A stretch of DNA of 64,000 bases from Argyresthia goedartella (lineage: Eukaryota > Arthropoda > Insecta > Lepidoptera > Argyresthiidae): positions 22,004,552 to 22,068,551 of the forward strand of contig OX463832.1 of NCBI GenBank assembly GCA_949825045.1. Reading direction: 5' to 3'. Within the stretch, counting starts at the first letter, position 1. Every line of letters begins with the position of its first letter. The translations under genes and the position numbers were made by a program. Under the pieces are notes generated by a model that was not told the origin of the DNA, did no database searches, and saw only the letters and a program-made list of their open reading frames with translations. Below, in pieces: positions 9,601 to 21,600 of this stretch.

Positions 9601-12600
9601 ACACGAATACAGTACAGTACAGAGGCAGGCTCAGAGTAGCTGCCGTGGTAAGGAAGAGGGCTGTACCCGGCAGGAGGCTGTAAACTGATCGATGGATTGG
9701 CTTTTTTTAATTTATTTTATCCATGTTACATTGTTTTTTTTTTTAACTAAGTTTACGGAGCGTTGATGGATACCTACATGGTTTATGCGTGGTCTCTGTC
9801 GCTCGTTCTTTAGTAGTGAACCAAAGGACACATACTTTATTGACCTGTCTCAGTATAGCATAGTAGGTACACATGAAATTTGTGCAATTTATTATATTTA
9901 GTTGTACATAGTGATTTATGTGTTCCTACATGCTCCACCGACACAGACGATTATATATATACAATAATAACTATATATATAATAATAACTTTCTTTCTTA
10001 TTTTTAAACTACCTAATGTCCAGCTATTTGTACTTACAGTATTGTGAGTACAAACAACTAATACCTAATTACACATATATAATTTATGGTATAACTGCCG
10101 GAATGCAACCCGGCCAGCGCCCGCCGCGCGCGTCACTGACTGACTGGGTCCCAATTCTGCTAGCGAAGTTAGGTCATTGTGACCGCTCAGTGACTATGAC
10201 GCAACAACGACGGTCAACATTAGGTATACATTATTTGGTGTGTGGAGAATCAGGGTTTAAGGCAATTATGGTAAACTGTCTGTGTTCCTAGCAAGTATCA
10301 TTTACCGAGATAACGTTACCCTCCTTCTGGTGCAGTCGGATAAAAGGTGACCTATATAAGGATAAAATTTAATAAAACATAATAAAAGAACCATCGCAGG
10401 GGGCATACTATTTACAGAAAACCGCATTAAATTGACCGCTAGGGTGCAACAGACAAAAATGCATGGCCTCAATGCCCCAAGCTCCAAGATAATGATAATG
10501 ATAATAATAATTACCTTGGACACCTTGGACAAATACCTTGGACACTATTGACACACATTGATCTAGCCCCAAACTAGGATTTCCTGTATCTTGGGTACTA
10601 GACAACGATACACATACTTATATAGATAAATATTATACTTTGATAGATAAACAACCATGACTAGGGTACAAACATCAGTTCTCGTCAAACAAATATTTGC
10701 CCCCACTGCGACTCGAACCCGGGACTCTTGGCTTCGTACGCAGGGTCACTGCCGACTCGGCCATTGGGGTCGCAATTAACGTAGCTTTTACGAATACAAT
10801 GAAGTAATTTGATAGTCGGGTAATAAAATTAAATGTACAAATGTGCTATGTGAGGTGACCAAGAAACCAATGTTTATGGTCATGCTCACTAAAATGTCTT
10901 TGCTTGCAGCGGCTCTGTGTCGCGGGTTGCTCCCCTCCCTCAAATATGGCGAGGGGGGTGATGGCTGGTGCACAAGTCATACTCGTGAGCGGGTGCTGCT
11001 TGGGGGGGACTGGTCCATTTTGGTTTCTCATAAGTTATGTTCATGACAGCTTTTATTTGTTGTTATTTATTTCATTTGTAAAATTGTTTTTTGAGACATC
11101 TTGTTGGCACTTATAGATACGATGTTGTAATATTGTCATTAGATTAGATTATTTTTATATTGTACATTGTGGCATAAAACAAATGCCGAAAATTGAAATC
11201 ATGACATCCCCATAGAGTTTCTTGGTGCTATCTTCTCTGACCGGCGTATTGCCGAAGCGCTGGTAGAGTTCCTTTCCTTTTCTTGTGCGAGATTCAGCCA
11301 TGAATCACCACTTTAAAGGGAAATTTCCTTTTTCAAACTCAAACCATAATCAGTTGTTACTCATTAGTTTATTTGAACATATTTATATTTTATTTTTCTC
11401 CATGTTCAATGTTCCACATGTTCCACTTGTAAAAGTGGCTTATTTTTGCCTACTTACAATAAATTATGTAAGTTTAAGGTTGATCAATCTAACTCAACAC
11501 AGAACACTCTGTTGATAATTTTGCTATGATGTATTCCTGCTTATTATTTTTTTATAATTAATACTGTATTAATTGTATAAGTTAAACACGTCCACTTTTA
11601 AAAAGAGACCTAAAAAACAATCTGTGGTAGTTTCTATGTCGTTTGCTAAGCATAAAACTTATGAAAATATCTACAGTAATATTGAAAATTTGATTTGATT
11701 CGAGTCACGCATTTTGACATTATGACGCGACAGACACGAATACAGTACAGTACAGAGGCAGGCTCAGAGTAGCTGCCGTGGTAAGGAAGAGGGCTGTACC
11801 CGGCAGGAGGCTGTAAACTGATCGATGGATTGGCTTTTTTTAATTTATTTTATCCATGTTACATTGTTTTTTTTTTAAACTAAGTTTACGGAGCGTTCAT
11901 GGATACCTACATGGTTTATGCGTGGTCTCTGTCGCTCGTTCTTTAGTAGTGAACCAAAGGACACATACTTTATTGACCTGTCTCAGTATAGCATAGTAGG
12001 TACACATGAAATTTGTGCAATTTATTATATTTAGTTGTACATAGTGATTTATGTGTTCCTACATGCTCCACCGACACAGACGCTTATATATATACAATAA
12101 TAACTATATATAATAATAATAACTTTCTTTCTTATTTTTAAACTACCTAATGTACAGCTATTTGTACTTACAGTATTGTGAGTACAAACAACTAATACCT
12201 AATTACACATATATAATGTATGGTATAACTGCCGGAATGCAACCCGGCCAGCGCCCGCCGCGCGCGTCACTGACTGACTGGGTCTCACTCAATTCTGCTA
12301 GCGAAGTTAGGTCATTGTGACCGCTCAGTGACTATGACGCAACAACGACGGTCAACATTAGATATTCATTATTTGGTGTGTGGAGAATCATGGTTTAAGG
12401 CAATTATGGTAAACTATCTGTGTTCCTAGCAAGTATCATTTACCGAGATAACTTTACCCTCCTTCTGGTGCAGTCGGATAAAAGGTGACCTATATGTTAA
12501 TCTAGCTCATATACTATCTCTGTGCTTAATTTCATTCAAATCCGTTCAGCCGTTTTAGCGTGATGGAGGCACAAACAGACAAACATCCAAACATCGCTAC

Positions 12601-15600
12601 TTTCACATTTACAATATTAGTTGGATATTAAGGTAATTCTTAAATATACAAATTAGTTATGGGAAAGGGATTACAAAATTGTCAGATTACAAAAGCGTCA
12701 TTGTCAGTGAGCAGTCATTGTCAACAGGAATTGGACCCCTGATTTTTTTATTGATTGATTGATTGATTGATTGACCGAGCGGACGAAGCGTCTCCGTTTC
12801 AGCTTGGGCAAAAATGCTTTCGTATGTCCAGATATCTGTGCGGCTGTTCACCTCTACAGGTCGCATTTCTCAACCGATTCTCGTGAAATTATGTGAGCAG
12901 GTTTTTTTTCGATTCAGATTTTTTAAATGGCGGAGATTTGGGGTTGTAAAATGTAAAATAAACGCTACAGCCCAAACTGGTTGACAGATTTTAACAAATG
13001 AGGTATCCTTGGATTGGTGGAGACCGCGAGAGTGAAAAGGGGCTATGTTATTTTAGTGAAAGGGCAATAGTTTGTATTTAGGACCTCAAACACAAAGTAA
13101 TTGGTGCGGCTACAGATAACCAGGTGCATTCAAAGTTTGTATGTGGTATTGAAATAAAAGGCAGTCGAGTTGTTTGTTTTTATGGATTGATTGATTGGTC
13201 AATTGATTGATTGATTGGACAGAAAAATACAGAGATGATGACGTCACACTCACCTGGTACTTTCGCTTCTGGTCGTCAGTCATGTTCGCTTCGTTGTGGT
13301 TCTTGAGATGGTAGTTGAGGTGCGAACTCTGCTTGAACCGCTTCTCGCAGATGGCGCACTGCGACAGATAAATAGGTACACATACACTCACATATATTGG
13401 TGTTGCATCCGCTGTCCTTCACTTAATCCTAGCTACTTTATACATCCTTAGAAAGTGTAGGTTTTTGTAGCACGTCTCGGGCTTCGGACTCGCGGCCGAA
13501 TACACGGAATAATGTTCAGAAAAAAAGTGCTGCTTATGTCTCAGTTTAAATAAGATAATGTCAGCATAACTTTAAGTGTCTGTCAAACTGGATCGTCTGC
13601 AGTGCATCCGGGCCATAGCGTGTTATTTTCGTGGTGATTGGCTCGGCTTTCGGCCTTGCCTTTCAGTGTTACACGGTGATGTTTGTATCGCAGCATCTCT
13701 CAGGAGATGGGCTATTTGTTACTGTTCCCTGGTGTGTGTGTGCGTGTGAGGGTGTATGCGCTTGCGGGTGTATTGGAGAGGGTTTGTATGTGTTTGTGTG
13801 GGTGTGTGTGTGTGGGTCTCTAGTCCGCACGCACTACCAGAAGCGACACAACGCCGTGTCGGCCGCTCCACCTACGGATGTAAACGAAAGCAGATGTCTA
13901 CCGAACGCTGCGGAGATTGTCTGCTATTAATATGATGCTGATGATACCTGGAAGGTGGACAGACTGTTTGTGTATACTTGTACTTTCTTTGTTGTGTTCT
14001 GTGTATTATGACTAGAGATCGGATGATCGGTTGCATATTTACCTAAAATTGAGGTGTTGGCTACTATGTGTTAGGTGTAGAATGGGAGTAGGATTCAAAT
14101 TTCGCGCCTATGCCAATTTATCCTTTACCTTCCATTCCCTTTATCCACTCACGCGTGGGTAGAAGAAAAGAAGAGGATGACAGCTGTCATACACACCACA
14201 CTTTTGTCACGACTTCCGAGTGCGCCACGGATCGGTTCGGTCGACATAACCGTTTTGTCCCGTCAACTGCTTTTCTATGGGCTCGAGTCCTCGCGTCGCC
14301 TTACAACCTTAGCGATAAGGAGAATCAGCAACCTCACCCGATGAACGGAAAGTGATTGAAGCCCACTCAAATCAGGTAAGAACACCAGAAGCCTCAGACT
14401 CATCATTGAACCAGCGAAGAGGAGCACGCGTGAGTTTCATCTTCTTCAATCTTTTCCCACCATCCTTCGTGGTCCTTCGAACCGGATATCCCTGTTATTT
14501 TCCCTTTTTGGCATTCTAAATCATCAAATTCTAATCGTGAATCATCATTTTTCGTATTTCAAGGTAATTTTGCTTTTATTCATAGTTCGGGGGTAGATAT
14601 GCATAGTTGTGCTTGTTCCGCAATATTGTTGTAGGATCCGACTTAGTAAAGGTTAGGAAAATCGGAACCAATCTGCACTTCTGGAACGCACCCATAATAT
14701 TATTTTTACTAGCAACACTGAATCGGTAATTGTCATTCATTCACTCACTTCAATCAAACGTCAAAAAAAAGTAAACAAACAATAGGTGTTCGAGTTTCTG
14801 TAGGATTCTTGCCGTCATTGTGGAGGATATTGCACGTGTTCGGATAAATTTCTAAAAAATTTGAGCATTTGCTGACTCTTCCTGTGTCTAGAATTTATCT
14901 AATTAGTTGTGTATTGTCCGTATTTGTGTTGTGCTTGTCCTAGGGTTTGGATGAGGTAAGAAGTTTTTATTCTATTTAGGTAAACCATGGAGACAGACGA
15001 CGATCCACCGGATAAATCGCCTCCCCCAAATGTTCCCCTCTCCCCCTCACTCTTCCCGTCAGGAGACTTCCAATCCCAATCCCAAGACACAGTTTCTCGA
15101 AAACGCGCGGCTGATAATTGTATAGACCAAGCTCCGAAGAAATCTGTCACAGAATTGTCATAATCTCAACCGTCCATTCAAACTGTCTACATAGCAGAGT
15201 CCTCTTCGCAAGGCCAATACTCTCCAAGCGACAAAGGCCCATTCATAGTACATGTTGCTCGTATTGAAGAGGAGGCCTCTTCAGGTCTTACCCTAAGACC
15301 TATTAAGTTCAATTCCTACACAGGAACAACATTAAAAACATAGCTCAGGATGGTGTGAAAAGCGTTGGCCGCAACCGTGTTTCTATCCAGTTCAAGACCG
15401 CCTCTGATGCCAATTGTTTTCTATCTCACCAAGCATTGAACCAAGCCAAGTATAGAACAACCATACCCACTTACAATGTGACCCGCATGGGTCTGATTAG
15501 GGACATCCCATTGGAGTGGAGCTTGGAAGAAGTCGTTACGGCTATCCAGCTCCCCCCTAACTGTGGTCCCATAATAAAAGCCCGCAGAATTATCAGAAAA

Positions 15601-18600
15601 ACCAAAAAAGATGATAACTCTGTAGTTTACATCCCAACACAGTCAGTTGTGATCACAATATCTGGTCAGGTTCTCCCAGAGAGAATCTTCTGCTTCTACA
15701 ATTCTATCCTGGTGGAGCAGTATCAATTCCCCACAATACAGTGTTGGAATTGTTGCCGTTTTGGCCATGTAAAAAATCAGTGCAGATCAAAGCCACGTTG
15801 CTATAAATGCTCACAATCGCATGATGGGGACTCCTGTTCCAAAACCCAGGAATCTTGTCTATACTGTTCTGGCCCTCATAGGGCCATTGATAAGTGTTGC
15901 CCGGAATTTCACCGACAAAAAGCAATTAAGGTCATCATGTCCAAGGAAAGTGTCTCTTATAAAGATGCTTCAATTCGGCTTGCTATGAACAGAAAATCTT
16001 TTGCAGATGTTGCTCGTCCTTCCCAAGTACACTCTCTGTCCCCACCTTCTAGCCAACTGTTGGCCCCATCCCAATCCCCTCAGAAAGTCTCTCACCGTAA
16101 AACTGTATTTACAACCAGACAACCCAGATCTCCTGATCGTAGACAAGGGTATGACAGGAATGCTCATTTTAATATCATTAACTCTCCCCCCTCTTCTCTT
16201 CCCAATGGCCACGCAGTTCAATCTGAAATGTCCAACTCAGATCAACCTAACGAAAACCTCCTTGAAATTCTTCTCTCCACCATTATCAATTTACTGACTA
16301 AGTTCAGTGATTGTCCATTACCGCCCAACGTGACACAAGGTCTAAATAAGATCTTACGACTAGTTAACTCTTCTAATCCTCCTCAAAATGGCCAGCATTC
16401 TTCAGTGGAATTGCAGGAGCCTGATGCCTAAAAAATCAGATTTAATTTATTTAATAAATAAGTATTGGACCTCTGTTATAGCCCTCTCGGAGGTGTGGTT
16501 GCTGCCAGGATCTCGTTTTCGGGTGACAGGTTTTACCAGCCTCCGGGAGGATAGAATAGATGGTTACGCAGGTGCCATTCTTTTAATTAAAAATGGTATC
16601 CTTTTTTCTAGACTTAATATTCCTGTTCATAGTGATAAAATTAATGTTGTTGCTACAAGATGTTTTGACACCACCTTTCTTTCAGTTTATATTCCTCATC
16701 CAGATCTCTCTAATCTCCATGAACTGGATATTATTATTTCTTCTCTACCTTCACCTATTGTAATCCTAGGTGATCTCAACTGCCATAATCAGATTTGGGG
16801 TAGTTATAAAAATGATACAAATTCTTCTACAATTTTAGATATCCTAGATAAATTTGATCTCTGTATCCTAAATGATGGCCGCCCAACCCGCAGAGTATCC
16901 CCGACTCAAGATCCTCGAAGTGCAGTAGATCTATCTCTCTGTTCCTCAAATTTAGCTTCAGTCCTCTCTTGGGATATTCTTTCCTCCACATATGGCAGCA
17001 ACCATTTTCCAATTTTACTTAACTTCCCTAACAAGACCGTCCCAAAAAAACATTCTCACCATTACTCAAATACAGACTGTCTGGTGCAGACTGGGAAAGG
17101 TTTGCTAAAGAATGTGATCATAGGATTAAGATGCTGGACTCTGTGTCTTCTGAAAATGCGATAAATCTCTATTCTAAATTTCTTGAAGCAATCAAAGCCT
17201 CTGCTAACTCTTTAATCCCATTAAAAAAACTCCCCCTAATAAAATTCGTTCTCCTCCGTGGTGGGACCATGAATGTACTGATGGTATCATTAAACGTAAA
17301 GAGGCCGAGATTACGTATGCGAAATGTATGACCACAGAGAATTTTATAAACTACCAATGAATTTCTGCCATGGTCAGTAAAATGTTGTCTAAAAAGAAAC
17401 AATCAGGTTGGTCAAAATTTTGCGAGAACTTATGTCCTCGAGCTCCAGCTTCTCTCATTTGGAAAAATATAAAAATATTCAGGAATTCTTTTTCGGATCA
17501 TAATTTGTCCTATAGCGATCCCAAAGTGTGGTTTGAGAATTTCGCTAGTAAATTAGCCCCCTCCTCAGTTCCCTTTTCCGATTGCCTGTCATCTGTGCCC
17601 TCCACCCAGTCTCCCCCCCATAGATTAAATTAAGTATTTTCAGAATCGGAGTTTGATCTTGCAGTAGAAAACCTAAAGGACTCCTCCCCAGGTTTGGATG
17701 GCATTCCATACTCTTTTATTAGAAACACTGGGTCTGTGACTAAAAAATACTTTCTACAGTTGATCAATAGTTTCTTCACATCTGGGTCTCCCCCGGAGGC
17801 TTGGAGGTCGCAAATAATTATCCCTATATTAAAATCTGGTAAAGACTCCTCAGATGCTGCCTCTTATAGACCTATAGCCTTGTCAAACTCTCTTTCTAAA
17901 ATTTCTGAACACCTTGTCAAAAATCGCTTAGAATGGTTTGTGGTCATAACATTTTAGCCGAAAGCCAGTTTGGCTTTAGAAAAAACAAATCAACTATGGA
18001 TAGCCTGGCCATCTTGAACACGGATATTAGGATAGCTTTCTCGAAAAATGAATCAGTCGTGGGAGTATTTTTAGATATATCCTCTGCTTACGACAATGTG
18101 CTTCTTCCTGTGCTCAGGCAAAAAATGCTCCATCTGGGTATTCCAGTGAGGTTAGTTAATTTCATTACCAGCTTATTCTCAGACAGGTCAGTGTGGATAT
18201 GAAACCAAGATTGCTTCCTGTCTCCTCGGTCAGTATGGAAGGGTCTGCCTCAGGGATCAGTCCTGAGTCCCCTAATCTATAGCATATACACTTACGATCT
18301 TGATAGAGTAGTTACCTCCTTTTGCAACATACTTCAGTATGCGGACGATTTAGCCCTTTATGTTCCTTTGCCTTCGATAGAGGAGGCCGCTGCTAGACTG
18401 AATTCCGCTATTATGTACCCCGAGGACTGGCTAAGTGATCACGGGTTGTCATTGTCAGCCCCAAAGAGTAACGTTGTTATTTTTACCAGGAAAGTCCTTA
18501 TTCCGGATGTGAACATCACTATAGACGGTTCATCAATCCCAGTTTCTAATTCTGTTAAATTCTTGGGTGTCATTCTTGACTCTAAAATGAACGGTTCCGC

Positions 18601-21600
18601 CCATCTTAACTACGTGATGAAAAAATGCGAAAAGGGAATCAACATCATGCGATGTCTTTCTGGTACGTGGAGGGGCGCTCACCCGTATTGTCAAAAGCTG
18701 ATATATAATGCCATCGTACGCAGCCATTTCGATTACGGTACTTTCCTGCTTGAACCATGTAATAAAGCTGCTCTTGATTGCCTCCAGAGGGTTCAATTCA
18801 AATGTTTACGCATTATTATGGGTGCCATGAAATCGTCTCCCACAAACGCCTTACAAGTTGAATGTGTGGACCCCCCTATAAATTTACGAAGACAATATCC
18901 ATCGGATGGATTCTTTTTTAAGGCTATCCAGCTCGAAAACCACCCCCTCATTCCCAAAGTCAAATTGTTGAGTCAGCTAGTGTCAAATACGAGCTACTGG
19001 TCCCATAAGGATTCTACATGCCTTGTCAAAAGTCTCCAAAAACTAGAAAATGTCAACCAACCTCTATATCAAAGGAATATGAACCCTCTGTTTAGTACTA
19101 ACTTTAATGCTCTTATCCATTCTCCTATCATTATTCTGTCTATTGGCATCTCGAAATCATCCCCCGACGCTAATACTTCTTTTAATGAAATTGTAGCCAA
19201 TTATTGGAGTGATTGGCTACTTGTTTTTACTGATGCCTCCAAACTCCAAGAGTCCGGGTGTGTTGGAGCTGCGGTTTGGATGCCAAGATATAAAATCATT
19301 CTCAATTATAAATGCCCCCCTCTTTCATCGGTATTCACAGGTGAGTCGGTAGCGATTCTGGAAGCCATTCTTTATGTTTTATCCCATAAATTGAATAAGA
19401 CCATAATTTTTACAGATTGTCTTAGTTGTCTCCAAGCCATCAAGGCAAACCAATTCAGAGTTAAAATTAGATTCCCAGTAATTTTAAAAATTAAAGAAGC
19501 TCTTTATGACTGTCATTTACAGGGCATAGAAATTGTTCTGGCTTGGATCCCTGGCCATGCGGGTGTTACGGGAAATGAGGTGGCAGATTCTTGTGCAAAG
19601 AATGCCGTTGTATTGGGCGGTCCTGAACATTTTCATAATTTCAGCTCAGATATATATGTTCTTTATCAAAAACCCATCTTTATAATTCCTGGAACGATTC
19701 CTGGCAAGATAGCCGTCAGGTCAAAGGTAGATATTATGGAGATATCCAGAATTCAGTCCCGCCGAAACCCTGGTTTTTCAAATACCGTGTCGCGGATAAA
19801 CGCACCATCTCTACGATTTGTCGACTCCGTTTGGGTCATGCCTGCACTCCGGTGCATCTTGCTAAAATAAGGGTCAAGGACAACTCCCTTTGTGAGTGTG
19901 GTCTTGCGGAGGGTTCTGCTGACCACATCTTTTTCGAATGCCGCAATCTTAAATTTTCTTTATACAATTATCTTCCGCCGTACATTCCTAGGCCTACCAA
20001 TTTGAAAACCCTATTATAATGTGTCAATTCTCCATTCATCCAAATCTTGTGCAATTTCATTAATGTAAATAACATCAAACTTTAACTCTACATAGTTGTA
20101 TTTGTTGTAGTCTAACTAAACTAACACAATTTAATATTGATGTATCTATTGTGTTGTCCTGTTTGTTCTAGATACCGGAAACCCTGTGATTTGGACCGAA
20201 ACATAGCTCATGTAATAAATTAATAACGTGTCATTTCTGAAACTTGACATTGGCAGAATCATCAAACCGATGGAAGCCACCGTATTAGAAATTAATTGAT
20301 TGATTGATTGAGTTTCTGTGTTACATTTCGATAGATTTCGTCATGAATTCGGAAGATAGACTGTCGTCAGATATTGAAATGAATCCTATCAAGCCTAGCC
20401 TTGCATTGGATCCAACTTTACGGGCGAATGCTTTAGCAATGAGTACTTATGAGAAGTTCATGTCAAACCTTTATAACATTGCGTACAAACTAAGTGTTCA
20501 AAAGCCGATAGATTCAGCGCTCGTTTCTCAATTCAAAGCACGATACAAGGATTTAGATACGTTTCGCGAACGTCATCAAAAGGCTTACACCGACATCATG
20601 ACAATGTGTAATGATGAGGCTTTGCAGAATGAAACAGAGCAGAGGTTTAGCAAATTCAATGACATGTATTACTCTATACAAGTATTACAACAATCTCTGA
20701 TAGACGAAACACAGACACACACAAACACATCAAATCAAGGGGTTATAAAGACAAATCAATTTTGTTTACCGAAGATAAGTTTGACACGTTTCTCCGGCAA
20801 TTACACTGAATGGCAAACCTTCATTGCTCTCTTTGACAGTTTGATACACCGAAACTCTGAGCTGGGTAGTGTCCAGAGAATGCACTACTTAATTAGCGTT
20901 TTGGATAAGGAGCCGTTAAATCTTATCAAACACTTGGAGCTTTCTGATGCAAATTACATAGTGGCATATCAAATTCTTGTTGTCCGGTATCAAAATAAAA
21001 GGCTGCTGACAAACATTTGGAGAACATTCTCACAATGTCTTCACTTAACGATAAATCAAATTACTATGTTGGTTTGCGCAAATTAGTGAATACTCTCAAG
21101 GAAGGACTACAGGCGTTATCCGCACTAGGGTTCAACGTCCAATCATGGAGTTTTGTACTACTTCATACAACACTAAGGAAGCTTCCCGTCGATCTACGCA
21201 GACGGTTCGAACTTGCTCATGGCGGTTCACCGAATGACATTCCAGAATATGACACTTTACTAAACATTTTGGAAACTCAGCTCAGAGTTTTGGAATCTGT
21301 CACTGTCACCGGGGCCAAGGGAACACACACTAGCGGTTCTAGTGACACACACACTAAGCCACCCAAATCTTCATTCACTGTTAGCGCACCTGCTTGTATC
21401 ATGTGTCAAGGGGAACATGGTCTGTATGCATGTGAGAAATTCAATTCTATGACACCAACTCAACGTAGGGAGTTTGTCATGGCAAACAGACTTTGTTTTA
21501 ATTGTCTACGAAATCATAAGGTTACATCATGCATGTCCAAGAGCAGCTGCTCTACATGCCAAGGTCGCCATCATTCTAAGCTCCACATAGGAAACAACCA

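Larger units (their letters stand above)
14802..20309 (+). mobile_element. I-clade LINE, 5.5 kb, apparently full length
   Basis: It is inserted in the Bel-Pao leader. A 10-bp target-site duplication GAGTTTCTGT lies at 14792-14801 and 20310-20319, defining both ends. The 3' end is an (ATTG)n tail (about 20294-20309). It has two overlapping ORFs and the order ORF1 (CCHC), endonuclease, reverse transcriptase and RNase H, which is the plan of I-clade elements. Several frameshifts and stops show that it is dead. Confidence 0.93.

Noticed and set aside
14110..14355. Protein encoded in the left LTR (and its twin at 23267-23527)
   Set aside because: The frame lies wholly inside the LTR repeat and differs between the two LTRs by frame-changing indels.
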